Source: Motiliproteus sp036960405 (GTDB lineage Bacteria; Pseudomonadota; Gammaproteobacteria; Pseudomonadales; Balneatricaceae). From it: a DNA stretch of 64,000 nucleotides. This document shows, piece by piece, positions 34,547 through 43,670 of the stretch. The translations under genes and the position numbers were made by a program. The stretch covers positions 1 through 64,000 of the forward strand of contig JBALWS010000005.1 in NCBI GenBank assembly GCA_036960405.1, read 5' to 3'. Under the pieces are notes generated by a model. It was given only the letters and a program-made list of their open reading frames with translations, had not been told where the DNA came from and did not search any database. Positions within the stretch are counted from its first letter, which is position 1. Each line of letters begins with the position of its first letter.

Positions 34547-36151
34547 CTATGACAGGTCGAGCAGCATCGCCGCCGGATCTTCCAGATACGACTGCCACAA
34601 GGCACTGAAACGGGCGATGGTGCCGCCGTCAATGATACGGTGATCGCCCGACCAGCTGATATTCATCAGCGAACGCGCCACCACCTCACCGGCGTCATTG
34701 AAGCGCGGTAGGGTCTGGGTTTTACCCAGCGCCACGATCGCCACCTCGGGAGGATTCACCACAGGGGAGGCGTAAGTCCCCCCCAGCGCACCGATATTGG
34801 AGATACTGATCGTGCCACCCTGCAAGTCGACGGGACTAACCCGACCCGAACGCGCCGCCTCGGCAAGTCGGCTGACCTCTTGGGCGATCTCAAGAATGCT
34901 TAGTGTTTCTACCTTCTTGATATTAGGTACCATCAAGCCAAGCTTGGAGTCGACCGCCATGCCGATATTACAATGCGGCTGGTAGTGGATCTCGGTGCAA
35001 TCGGCATTCACCTGACTGTTAAGGATCGGATACTGCTGTACCGCCAGCGCCAATGCTTTCATGATGAACGGCATCAGCGTCAGGCGAATCCCTTGCTTTT
35101 CGGCTTTAAGTTTCAGCTCGGCACGCAGCGCCAGCAGCACGGTAACATCAACCTCGTCACCGAAAGTGAAGTGCGGAATGGTCGATGCTGACAGCGTCAT
35201 CTGTTTGGCCATCGCCGCCTTAATGCCGCGAATCGGCTCGATCCGAATCTCGCTGGGAGCAGAACTCGAGGTAACAGGCGCTGAAACCGTAACAGGCTCG
35301 ATCGCTGCCACTGTTTGGCTGCCGCCCTGTTGGAAACGAACGATATCTTCCTTCAACACCCGACCGTTCTTACCGCTACCCGATACCTGGCTGATATCGA
35401 GTTCAAACTCGCGAGCGATACGACGTACCGCCGGACTGGCCAGCGCTTTACCACTGCGCACACCATTTACCGGTGCTTCAGCAAGCGCACTTTGCTGCAC
35501 GTTAGAAGCCACAGACGCAGCAGCCCTAGTCGTTTCAACGACAGTTGCTTCGGCAGGAGCAAGGTCATCGCCATCTGAATCGGCAATCAACGCAAACAAC
35601 GGTCCATGAACCTTGGCCGACTCGCCTTGGGCGAAGTAGAGTTTGGTCACTACACCGGCTTTGGGGGCAGGGATCTGCACCATCGCCTTATCGGTCATCA
35701 CATCAACGACCGGCTGGTCCTCTTCGATACGATCGCCTTCAGCAATTAGCCACTCCACCACCTCGCACTCAACAATACCCTCACCGATATCCGGCAAGAT
35801 AAAGTCTTCGCTAGCAGTGCCTGCGATCTGCGGCTTGCCTACAGTCGCTGTTTCTGTAGCTGCAACATTTTCAACCGCTGCCGTTTGTGCACTTGGAGGT
35901 TGAGCCGTGTCACCGCCCAAATTCACCTCGAACAGCGGTTGGTGAACCTTGGCACTCTCGCCCTGCTGATAATAAAGCCGCGTCACCTGTCCGGTGAAAG
36001 GTGCTGAGATCTGCACCAGCGCCTTGTCGGTCATCACATCCGCGACCGGCTGATCCTCTTCGATCTGATCACCGACTGCGATCAACCATTCGACCAGCTC
36101 GCACTCGACGATGCCTTCACCGATATCCGGCAGAATAAAATCTTTGTTCAT
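34547..36151 (-). CDS. bkdB: branched-chain 2-oxoacid dehydrogenase E2 with two lipoyl domains
   Basis: 534 residues. Two near-identical lipoyl domains: K43 in VMTDKALVQI and K155 in VMTDKAMVQI. A peripheral-subunit-binding domain (about 230-265, ASPAVRRIAREFELDIS) and the acyltransferase core follow, with the active-site DHRIIDGG near 505. It transfers the acyl group to CoA. Start at 36151 has GGGTGGGG upstream and is inside the bkdA2 3' spacer. The Pseudomonas orthologue has one lipoyl domain. The E3 subunit (lpdV) is not present downstream. Confidence 0.94.
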   Translation of the reverse strand: MNKDFILPDIGEGIVECELVEWLIAVGDQIEEDQPVADVMTDKALVQISAPFTGQVTRLYYQQGESAKVHQPLFEVNLGGDTAQPPSAQTAAVENVAATETATVGKPQIAGTASEDFILPDIGEGIVECEVVEWLIAEGDRIEEDQPVVDVMTDKAMVQIPAPKAGVVTKLYFAQGESAKVHGPLFALIADSDGDDLAPAEATVVETTRAAASVASNVQQSALAEAPVNGVRSGKALASPAVRRIAREFELDISQVSGSGKNGRVLKEDIVRFQQGGSQTVAAIEPVTVSAPVTSSSAPSEIRIEPIRGIKAAMAKQMTLSASTIPHFTFGDEVDVTVLLALRAELKLKAEKQGIRLTLMPFIMKALALAVQQYPILNSQVNADCTEIHYQPHCNIGMAVDSKLGLMVPNIKKVETLSILEIAQEVSRLAEAARSGRVSPVDLQGGTISISNIGALGGTYASPVVNPPEVAIVALGKTQTLPRFNDAGEVVARSLMNISWSGDHRIIDGGTIARFSALWQSYLEDPAAMLLDLS

Positions 36152-36162
36152 CGTCCCCACCC

Positions 36163-37140
36163 TCAAAAGTTCACGCTGGTTTTAATCGCTTCAAATATCT
36201 TCCACTGGTCAGGGATGTACTCCTTCTCCAGTGCCAGCGGATAGGGCACATCAAGCCCGGCCACTCGCGCTGTCGGCGATTCAAGGTGGAGGAAACATTG
36301 CTCTTGAATAGTGGTCGCGATCTCGCCAGCAAAACCACCGGTCAGCGGCGCTTCGTGACTGATCAGCAAACGGCCGGTTTTTTGAACCGACTCGGCGACG
36401 GTTTCGACATCCCACGGCAACAGTGTCCGCAGGTCGATCAGCTCGCAGGAGATCCCCTCTTTGTCGGCCAGTTCCGCCGCCAACTCGAGATATTCCATCT
36501 GCGCACCCCAGGCCAGCAGAGTAATGTCGCTGCCTTCGCGCACCACTTCGGCCTTGCCTAACGGTAGCTGGTAATCCTCTTCGGGGACTTCGCCAACCGA
36601 GGCGCGGTAGATCCGTTTCGGTTCGAAGAAGATGACCGGGTTATCGTCACGAATCGATGCCAGCAGCAAGCCTTTAGCCTGGTGCGGATTACGCGGCACC
36701 ACCACTTTCAAACCGGGAGTCTGGGTAAAGTAAGCTTCGGGCGATTGCGAGTGGTAGTGACCACCGGCGATACCACCGCCATAAGGTGTACGTATCGTCA
36801 GCCCACCGACATCGAACAGGTTACCCGAGCGGTAACGGAACTTGGCCGCTTCGTTAACAATCTGATCGAACGCCGGAAAGATATAGTCGGCGAACTGGAT
36901 CTCGGCCACGGCCACCGAGCCTTGCGAGGCTAAACCGTTGGCAAAACCGATAATCCCCTGTTCCACCAGCGGCGTATTAAAACAACGTTCACGGCCAAAC
37001 TTTTCCTGCAGATGGCTGGTGGCGCGGAACACACCGCCGAAGACACCAACATCCTCGCCAAAACAGACCACCCGCGGGTTGGATTCCATCGCGATATCCA
37101 GCGCATTGTTGACCGCTTGCAATAGGTTCATCTTAGTCAT
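36163..37140 (-). CDS. bkdA2: branched-chain 2-oxoacid dehydrogenase E1 beta
   Basis: 325 residues. Typical segments are VNNALDIAMESNPRVVCFGEDVG, CFNTPLVEQGIIGFANGLA and SHEAPLTGGFAGEIA. With BkdA1 it decarboxylates 2-oxoisovalerate, 2-oxoisocaproate and 2-oxo-3-methylvalerate on thiamine diphosphate. Its start overlaps the bkdA1 end by 8 bases; bkdB follows after 11. Confidence 0.95.
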   Translation of the reverse strand: MTKMNLLQAVNNALDIAMESNPRVVCFGEDVGVFGGVFRATSHLQEKFGRERCFNTPLVEQGIIGFANGLASQGSVAVAEIQFADYIFPAFDQIVNEAAKFRYRSGNLFDVGGLTIRTPYGGGIAGGHYHSQSPEAYFTQTPGLKVVVPRNPHQAKGLLLASIRDDNPVIFFEPKRIYRASVGEVPEEDYQLPLGKAEVVREGSDITLLAWGAQMEYLELAAELADKEGISCELIDLRTLLPWDVETVAESVQKTGRLLISHEAPLTGGFAGEIATTIQEQCFLHLESPTARVAGLDVPYPLALEKEYIPDQWKIFEAIKTSVNF

Positions 37141-38332
37141 GCTTCACCCCCTCGGACTTGTCGAGTTGCGCGGCGCTATTGGGGTAAGCGTCGGGGTAGC
37201 GACGGATATGTTCTTTGAGCTGCTGCATTTGGATCTGTAGGTGCGGCGGCGGAGTATCGTAGACATCGGTAATCATCTCATTGATGTCTGGCACAGCCAC
37301 TTTTTCGGCTCTCTTCATCGCCGCCATCACTGCCTGGCGCTCGGTCTCGAATAGCTGCTTATCTTGCTCTTCGCTCCACCAATCCTGCTGCAATAGCCAG
37401 TTTTTCATCCGCAACAACGGATCCCGGTCACGCCACTTAGCTTCCTCTTCTTTACTCCGGTAACCCGAAGGATCATCCGAAGAGGAGTGCGCCGCCAACC
37501 GATAGCTCATCGCTTCGATCAGCACCGGTTCATTCTGTTCAACCGCAATCTTGCGCGCCTGACGGGTCGCTTCGAGCACAGCCAGAATATCGTTGCCGTC
37601 GACACGGATGGTATGCATGCCGTAGCCCAGTCCACGCGGAGCGATACCGTCACCGGCAAATTGTTCGCTCGAAGGAGTGGAGATGGCATAACCGTTGTTT
37701 CGGCACAAAAAGATCGCCGGAACTTTGAGTACCGAAGCCATATTCAAGGCAGCATGAAAGTCACCTTCTGAGGCGGCACCTTCGCCAAACACCGCGACGG
37801 TGCAATGCCCTTCTCCGGCCAGCTTCTGGCCGTAGGCATAACCGGTCGCCTGCGGCAGCTGGGTCGCCAAGGGTGAAGAGATGGTCATGTAATGCAGTTT
37901 GGCCGAACCGTAGTGGATCGGCATCTGCCGGCCCTTACCGTAATCCAGCGCATTGCTGAATAGCTGGTTCATGAATTCATCGAGGGTAAAGCCCCGATAG
38001 ACCAGCGCGCCCTGCTCGCGATACTGGGCCATGATCATATCCTGATCATCCAGTGCGGCAGCAAAGCCTACGGTGGTGGCTTCCTCGCCAGTCGACTGCA
38101 TGTAGAAACTCAGCCTGCCCTGGCGCTGCGAGGCGAGGCCACGCTCGTCCAGTGCACGCGTTCTCACCATGCTGGAATAGATACGAAGCGCCAGTGGCTG
38201 ATCAATATCAGGCGACTGGGCGTTCTTATAAAGGCTACCGTCCTGCTTCAACACCTTGTAGGTGGGAATTTGCAGTGCGTCGCCGCGGATAAACTGGGGC
38301 TTATGGATAGCCCGGTTAGTCGGTGTGCTCAT
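37133..38332 (-). CDS. bkdA1: branched-chain 2-oxoacid dehydrogenase E1 alpha
   Basis: 399 residues with the thiamine diphosphate motif GEGAASEGDFHAALN...CRNNGYAIST. The phosphorylation-loop segment is AHSSSDDPSGYR, closely similar to the loop whose serine is phosphorylated in animal E1 alpha. First gene of bkdA1-A2-B. AGAGGACGGT precedes the ATG. The N-terminal 50 residues match the Pseudomonas type. Confidence 0.95.
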   Translation of the reverse strand: MSTPTNRAIHKPQFIRGDALQIPTYKVLKQDGSLYKNAQSPDIDQPLALRIYSSMVRTRALDERGLASQRQGRLSFYMQSTGEEATTVGFAAALDDQDMIMAQYREQGALVYRGFTLDEFMNQLFSNALDYGKGRQMPIHYGSAKLHYMTISSPLATQLPQATGYAYGQKLAGEGHCTVAVFGEGAASEGDFHAALNMASVLKVPAIFLCRNNGYAISTPSSEQFAGDGIAPRGLGYGMHTIRVDGNDILAVLEATRQARKIAVEQNEPVLIEAMSYRLAAHSSSDDPSGYRSKEEEAKWRDRDPLLRMKNWLLQQDWWSEEQDKQLFETERQAVMAAMKRAEKVAVPDINEMITDVYDTPPPHLQIQMQQLKEHIRRYPDAYPNSAAQLDKSEGVKHD

Positions 38333-38450
38333 ACCGTCCTCTTTGTTGTTGTAATCGAGGCTTTCAATTGTTTACAGCGACTGGGTAAGCCACTGTCTCT
38401 AACTATAGCCCCCAGCTGGGTAAGCTCGAGGGAGCCGGTATTTTTAAACT

Positions 38451-38473
38451 AAACTTTACATGCTGTAAAGTTT
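38451..38473. promoter_or_regulatory. perfect palindrome upstream of bkdA1
   Basis: AAACTTTACA-TGC-TGTAAAGTTT, 10-base arms. On the minus strand its TTTACA with a TAAAAA 17 bases on could form a promoter, which a bound repressor would cover. A half-site TTTACA is at 38371-38376. The rest of the 38333-38679 gap is AT-rich without other clear signals. Confidence 0.65.
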
Positions 38474-38679
38474 TTTCAACGAAAGGCAGTTCAACCCCCA
38501 CTTAAAGCAAACAATAAAATGGCAAAAAATCATCAACAAAGGCTGCAGTTTCAGCTAGATATAAGAAGATCGAGCGATGCAGATAAAAAAGCCACTGCAC
38601 CAACTAGGAATAGAGGCTCGTTTAGAAATAGCCTAAGTAGCCTGATGGCTTCGCTAACTAAAACAATTTGGTGACGGGT

Positions 38680-39351
38680 CTAAAACGGACAGGGACAAAC
38701 ACCTTCGATCCGCTCGCCGCTGACAGGATGGTCAAACTCAATCGATGTCGCATGCAGCATTAACCGCTTGGCCATAAAATACGCCTCGTCGCTGGCATAC
38801 AGATCACAGCCCAAGATCGGATGGCCGATCTCACGGCTATGAATACGCAGTTGATGGGTCCGACCCGATAGCGGCTGAAACTGCACCCGTGTTGCCAACG
38901 GTTCTGCAATGCGTTCGATAACCCGATAGTTAGACCGCGCCTGTTTACCGGTCTCGTAGCAGATCTTTTGTAAGGGGAAATTGGGACGATCTTTGGCTAT
39001 CGGCAAGTCGATACTGCCGCAGTTATCGCTCAGGTGGCCGTGTAACAACGCGGTGTAGGTTTTGTTTACGCTGCGGTCCTGAAACTGTTTGGTCAGGATA
39101 GCATTGGTCGGCTTATTCAACGCCACGATCAAGATACCCGAGGTACCAAAATCCAACCGGTGGACCATCGTTGCGGTCGAAAAATCTTGCACTAAGCGGA
39201 AGTGAACCGAATCTTTATTGAGCGGATGCTTGCCCGACAGACTCAACAAGCCACTGGGTTTATTGATCAGTAACAGCTCGTCATCTTGATACAGAATTTC
39301 GATCTGCTGGTCACAGAACGGGACGATAAAGGGGTCGGCTTGCGGTTGCAT
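38680..39351 (-). CDS. rluA: RluA-type dual-specificity pseudouridine synthase
   Basis: 223 residues from the chosen start, close to E. coli RluA (219). Catalytic Asp is in HRLDFGTSGI; EILYQDDELLLINKPSGLLS, GRTHQLRIHSREIGHPILG and KRLMLHA match RluA. It isomerises a uridine in 23S rRNA and some tRNAs. The open frame extends upstream into the response-regulator gene, so the ATG at 39351 is used to avoid overlap, though no ribosome site is clear. Confidence 0.88.
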   Translation of the reverse strand: MQPQADPFIVPFCDQQIEILYQDDELLLINKPSGLLSLSGKHPLNKDSVHFRLVQDFSTATMVHRLDFGTSGILIVALNKPTNAILTKQFQDRSVNKTYTALLHGHLSDNCGSIDLPIAKDRPNFPLQKICYETGKQARSNYRVIERIAEPLATRVQFQPLSGRTHQLRIHSREIGHPILGCDLYASDEAYFMAKRLMLHATSIEFDHPVSGERIEGVCPCPF

Positions 39352-39412
39352 AGAGGTATATGGCCCGGAGACACTAACTGGGGTAAATTTTCGGAGCCTA
39401 TCTTCAGCTAAA

Positions 39413-40108
39413 TCAGCGGCAACGACAATAGCGGCGTTCGGGTCGACCAACCGTGCCGTAGCTGATGTGCGCCTCGAGTTCCCGGGTGCTGATCATATAC
39501 TCCAGGTAACGCCGAGCCGTAGTTCGACTGGCACCGATGATGCCCCCTACCTCCTCCGCACTCAGGGGGCTCGATTGCTCGGCAAAGACACTACGAATCT
39601 TATCCAGCGTCAGTCCATCGATCCCTTTAGGCAGTCGATCCGGCTGACTAGCCTCGCCGCCAGGCTGCTGTGTTCTGGGCAACAGGGTATCGACATCGGT
39701 CTGGATCAACGACTCGAGTTGGCGGAGCTTGTTCAAGTGTTCGGCATAGTTATGCAGTGCACTTTGCAGACGTTCGAATACCAACGGCTTAAGAATGTAA
39801 TCAAACACGCCGCCACGCAGCGCTTCACGCAGGGTTTCCACCTCGGTCGCCGCAGTAACCAGAATCACATCGGTACGGCTGTTCTGGGCCCGTAGGCGGC
39901 GTAGCAGATCTAGCCCGGTACCGGTCGGAAACTGGATATCCAACAGCAGCAACTCGGGTTCGAGCACTTCGACCAAGTCCTGCGCCTCCTCCAAACCGTG
40001 CGCTACGCCGACCAGCTCCACACCCTCGATCCGTTCGAGAAAGCGTTTCTGAATCTCGGCGATGCGCACATCATCTTCTGCCACGACTACACGAATCGGT
40101 TCACTCAT
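39413..40108 (-). CDS. response regulator, CitB/DcuR family
   Basis: 231 residues: receiver domain (acidic pocket VVAEDD, phospho-acceptor Asp in LLLLDIQFP at about 56, Lys in ILKPL at about 107) and a C-terminal winged HTH of the CitB type with VGGIIGASRTTARRYLEYM. Lies 12 bases after its kinase. It probably activates the divergent tctCBA operon in response to tri- or dicarboxylates. Confidence 0.9.
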   Translation of the reverse strand: MSEPIRVVVAEDDVRIAEIQKRFLERIEGVELVGVAHGLEEAQDLVEVLEPELLLLDIQFPTGTGLDLLRRLRAQNSRTDVILVTAATEVETLREALRGGVFDYILKPLVFERLQSALHNYAEHLNKLRQLESLIQTDVDTLLPRTQQPGGEASQPDRLPKGIDGLTLDKIRSVFAEQSSPLSAEEVGGIIGASRTTARRYLEYMISTRELEAHISYGTVGRPERRYCRCR

Positions 40109-40120
40109 CAGTACCCTACC

Positions 40121-41761
40121 CTAGTTATTCGACTCAACAGCAACCGGTTTATCTGTTAGTAGCTTAGGGATATAAACAATAAAACGCGCGCCACCCTGAT
40201 CGCCTGGCTCGACATCCACCGAGCCCCCGAGTCGCTGCAACAGGCTACGCACCAGGTGCAGCCCCAGCCCATGCCCCTGTTCTGCCTTACTGGTCACCCC
40301 TTTCTCGAAGATTCGTTGCTGCTCAGCTTTGGCAACACCCGCGCCTTGGTCTTCGATCTCAAAGATCAGATCATCGCCCAGATCGGTCATGGTCAAGCTG
40401 ACCTCCCCTTGCGGGCCGGTATGTTTTAGCGTGGCTTCAAGCGCATTATCGATCAGGTTACCCAAGATACTGACTAGCTGCTCGCGCGGCAGCCGTTCGG
40501 GGAGCTCAACCATGCGACTATCGGGATCGATCAGCAATGTCAGCCCCATTTCACGCGCACGATTGTATTTTCCGAGCAGGCACCCCGCCAAGATTGGATC
40601 GGGCACCGCCTCAAGCAATAGCTCAATCAACTGCTGGTGACGCTCGGTCTCTTGGCCGATCAAACTCAGCGCTTCATCGTTGGCACCGATCTGGATCAAC
40701 CCGGCGATCGTATGCAGCTTGTTTGAGTACTCATGCGCCTGGCTACGCAAACTGTCAGCATATTGCTGGATTCGGGTCAGTTTTCGACTCACCAGATCCA
40801 GTTCATTTTTGCGCCGAAAGCTCGACACTACTCCAGTTATTTTATCCCCCTGTTTCAGCGGTAAACGGTTCACCACCAGATTGTAATCGTGCAGCCATAC
40901 CTCCTGGTCAAACTGGGGTTGGCCGGTTTTGAGCACCTCTAGCATGCCACTATCGGGTAGCACGTCTAGCAGTGCACTCCCGGTCAATTGGATATCGGGG
41001 GATAGTCCCAGAGTATCAATGGCGGTCCGGTTGAAGGTGGTAATTCGGCCGTCAGCATTGATCGCTATAATCCCCTCCCGAACCGACTCCAAGGTGGCGT
41101 TACGCTCTTCGAACAGCCGCCCAATCTGCTCTGGCTCCAGGCCAAAAATCGCTTTCTTGAAATGACTTGCAAACCACAGCGCCGTCAGCACACTGATCCC
41201 AAAGGCCGCTGCAATGACCAACAACAGCGTCATCCGATAGCGATCGATGATCTGATCGACCCGATCCAGCATCAGCCCGACCGACACGATCCCAATCACC
41301 TGCTCGTCACTGACATCAAACACCGGTGCCTTACCCCGGACCGTGGCGCCGAGACTTCCGATAGCGGTTTGAACGTAAGGCTTACCGTACAGCAAGGCAG
41401 GTTCATTAAAGTCGCCGTCATCGTCGTGCATCGGTTTCCCGATCCGTGCAACGGTTGGATGCGCTAGCCGCACCCCAAGTTTGTCACCGATCACGACAAA
41501 GCGCGCCTGGGTTTTATCCGCTAAAGCCAAACTCAACGGCTGCAAAAAAACAGAATCACGGCGTTCGACAGCAGCGATAATTTCCGGCATCGCAGCGATC
41601 GTCTTGGCTACATGCAAGGCACGTTGGGCCATCTGTTCATTGAGCGAGTGGCCTAGAAATTTCAGCGCAAACAGCCCAACCAGCCCCGTCTGCAGCAAGG
41701 CCATCAGCCCCAAAATCAACACCATTCTGGGCTTGAGCTTCAAACGACGAAGAGAGATCAC
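40121..41761 (-). CDS. sensor histidine kinase, CitA/DcuS family
   Basis: 546 residues: membrane span 15-37, a periplasmic Cache/PDC-like sensor (about 38-175), second span 178-200, a PAS domain (about 220-325), the SpoOB-like His region SQAHEYSNKLHTIAGL and a HATPase with NLIDNALEAT, EDQGAGVA and GHGLGLHLV. The periplasmic part likely binds a carboxylate. Paired with the CitB-type regulator. TctCBA systems are more often paired with OmpR-type TctDE. Confidence 0.92.
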   Translation of the reverse strand: MISLRRLKLKPRMVLILGLMALLQTGLVGLFALKFLGHSLNEQMAQRALHVAKTIAAMPEIIAAVERRDSVFLQPLSLALADKTQARFVVIGDKLGVRLAHPTVARIGKPMHDDDGDFNEPALLYGKPYVQTAIGSLGATVRGKAPVFDVSDEQVIGIVSVGLMLDRVDQIIDRYRMTLLLVIAAAFGISVLTALWFASHFKKAIFGLEPEQIGRLFEERNATLESVREGIIAINADGRITTFNRTAIDTLGLSPDIQLTGSALLDVLPDSGMLEVLKTGQPQFDQEVWLHDYNLVVNRLPLKQGDKITGVVSSFRRKNELDLVSRKLTRIQQYADSLRSQAHEYSNKLHTIAGLIQIGANDEALSLIGQETERHQQLIELLLEAVPDPILAGCLLGKYNRAREMGLTLLIDPDSRMVELPERLPREQLVSILGNLIDNALEATLKHTGPQGEVSLTMTDLGDDLIFEIEDQGAGVAKAEQQRIFEKGVTSKAEQGHGLGLHLVRSLLQRLGGSVDVEPGDQGGARFIVYIPKLLTDKPVAVESNN

Positions 41762-41983
41762 CGCCTCGGCTTCCGTTTAATCATCCACATCATGACCTCT
41801 AAGTATTGGCACCGGTTGTTCCATCATAGTACCGAATCCGGCTCGGCCACTTCCGTGAACAGTATGAACAAAATGATTTTTATGGAATAAAAACCCTTTA
41901 GATTCATAATCTTCAATAAACCACCGCTGCAAACTAAGGTAATACCCAGTGCAACCCAATACAACAACAATGAGGTTACAACC

Positions 41984-42973
41984 ATGCTATCCCAGCTTAT
42001 TGCCCGCAAGCGCAGCTCGCTACTTGCCGCCACCTTTGCCACCTGCCTGACGGCCGGTGCATCCCTCAATGCGATGGCGGTAGAATCCGTACACTTCCTG
42101 ATCCCCGGCGGTGCCGGTGGTGGTTGGGACGGCACTGCACGCGGCACCGGTGAAGCCCTGTCCAAATCAGGCCTGATCAGCAAAGTATCATACGAGAACA
42201 TGTCCGGTGGCGGCGGCGGTAAAGCGATCGCCCACCTGATCGAAACTGCCGGTCAGAAGAAAGATACGTTGATGGTCAACTCGACCCCAATCGTGATCCG
42301 CTCGCTAACCAAGGTATTCCCACAGTCGTTCCGCGACCTAACCCCAATCGCCGCGACTATCGGTGATTACGGTGCATTCGTAGTCAAAAACGACTCCAAG
42401 TACACCGATTTCAAACAGGTGGTTGCCGATTATAAAAAGGACAACAAGTCGGTCAAGATCGCCGGCGGTTCAGCACGCGGTAGCATGGACCACCTGGTTG
42501 CTGCGATGGCGTTCAAGGCCGCCGGTGGCGAACCCACCAAGGTTCGCTACGTCGCCTACGATGCTGGTGGTAAAGCGATGGCCGGTCTGCTGTCGGGCGA
42601 AACTCAACTGCTGTCGACCGGATTCAGCGAAGCGCTAGCACTGGCCGAAGCCGGTGAAGTTCGGATTCTGGTGATGACCGGTGAAGAGCGCTCTGCCGCA
42701 GCACCCGAAGTCCCTACGTTGAAAGAGCTGGGTTACGATACCACCTTCGTCAACTGGCGCGGATTTTTCGCTGCACCCGGCGTGTCTGACAGCGAAGCAC
42801 AAGCCTACGCCGACATGCTGGAGAAGATGTACGCCACGTCAGAGTGGGCTACCGTACGCGACCGCAACGGCTGGTCCGAGATCTTCAAGCCACGCGACCA
42901 GTTTGTCGCCTTCCTGGAGCAGCAGGAGCAGATCGTCGGCGACCTGATGCGCGAACTCGGCTTTCTCAAGTAA
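41984..42973 (+). CDS. tctC: tripartite tricarboxylate transporter substrate-binding protein
   Basis: 329 residues with a signal peptide (cleavage near AMAVES). TctC/BugE fold: FLIPGGAGGGWDGTARG, ENMSGGGGGKAIAHLI, GGSARGSMDHLVAAMAFKAAGG, and VNWRGFFAAPG. Captures citrate or a related carboxylate in the periplasm. GAGG precedes the ATG. First gene of tctC-B-A. Confidence 0.94.
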   Translation: MLSQLIARKRSSLLAATFATCLTAGASLNAMAVESVHFLIPGGAGGGWDGTARGTGEALSKSGLISKVSYENMSGGGGGKAIAHLIETAGQKKDTLMVNSTPIVIRSLTKVFPQSFRDLTPIAATIGDYGAFVVKNDSKYTDFKQVVADYKKDNKSVKIAGGSARGSMDHLVAAMAFKAAGGEPTKVRYVAYDAGGKAMAGLLSGETQLLSTGFSEALALAEAGEVRILVMTGEERSAAAPEVPTLKELGYDTTFVNWRGFFAAPGVSDSEAQAYADMLEKMYATSEWATVRDRNGWSEIFKPRDQFVAFLEQQEQIVGDLMRELGFLK

Positions 42974-42996
42974 GCCGCCAACAGTTCCATTCCCCC

Positions 42997-43028
42997 AAAG
43001 GAGTCAGGCCGGTTGGCAAGGTTCCTTT
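42997..43028 (+). other. intercistronic hairpin after tctC
   Basis: AAAGGA/TCCTTT arms (42997-43002, 43023-43028) around an inner GCC-GGTT-GGC stem. No T run long enough for termination. Could stabilise tctC mRNA, since binding proteins are needed in excess. Confidence 0.35.
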
Positions 43029-43107
43029 CTGATCCAACACAGGCTTTGCTAGGCGCTCATGCATAGCAACAAGCTATGACGTTTCTCAGCACTTCATAGG
43101 TGAACGC

Positions 43108-43581
43108 ATGACCATCACCAAGAACCACATCGGCGGGCTGATATTTTTATGTCTGTCTATCGCCTACGGTTACTACGGCCAGCAGATCCCGCTGCTGCCC
43201 GGCGACGAATTCGAGGCATTTCACGCCCGTTCGCTACCCACAACGCTAGCTGTTCTCGGCACCCTGCTATCGATCGCCTTGTTGGTGACCTCGCGCTTCG
43301 ACCCCAAGCAGAAATTGCGGCTTGAAGGCTATGACTTCGCGCTGGTCGCCAAACTACTGGTCTTAGTGATGCTGTTTGCCGTCGCGCTGGAGTGGGTCGG
43401 ATTTCTGGTTGCCACCATATTCTTCCTGATCGGCGGTTACTGGCTGCTGGGCGTGCGCAGTATCAAGATGCTGCTGGTCGCCTCGATCCCGTTTGCCATA
43501 TTCCTGTGGTTCGCCTTGTCGCAACTGCTCGATGTTTACCTGGCACCGGGCAAATTATTCAGCGCTGTTTTCGGAGGTTAA
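43108..43581 (+). CDS. tctB: tripartite tricarboxylate transporter small membrane subunit
   Basis: 157 residues with four hydrophobic spans, typical of TctB: GLIFLCLSIAYGYYG, VLGTLLSIALLV, LVLVMLFAVALEWVG and MLLVASIPFAIFLWFALSQ. AGGTGA precedes the start. It sits between tctC (134-base gap) and tctA (89-base gap). Confidence 0.88.
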   Translation: MTITKNHIGGLIFLCLSIAYGYYGQQIPLLPGDEFEAFHARSLPTTLAVLGTLLSIALLVTSRFDPKQKLRLEGYDFALVAKLLVLVMLFAVALEWVGFLVATIFFLIGGYWLLGVRSIKMLLVASIPFAIFLWFALSQLLDVYLAPGKLFSAVFGG

Positions 43582-43670
43582 GGCTATGCGGAACTGTATT
43601 TCAAACAACAGCTGGAACGGCCTTGCCACGATAGTGATAACTTTTAATCCGATGATGCGAGGTTAACGAC

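Noticed and set aside
34797..35609. Plus-strand open frames opposite bkdB
   Set aside because: Shadow frames caused by GC-biased third positions; no similarity to any family I know.
38451..38479. Plus-strand intrinsic terminator (palindrome plus T6)
   Set aside because: No plus-strand gene ends nearby; AT-rich stem with a 3-base loop and a second copy at 34484-34498 favour an operator.
41800..41830. Sigma54 promoter before tctC (TGGCACCGGTTG)
   Set aside because: The TGGCAC is not followed at correct spacing by TTGC; only a -24-like half.
41824..42201. Minus-strand frame overlapping the tctC start
   Set aside because: Overlaps the tctC signal peptide and promoter region; proline-rich shadow translation.
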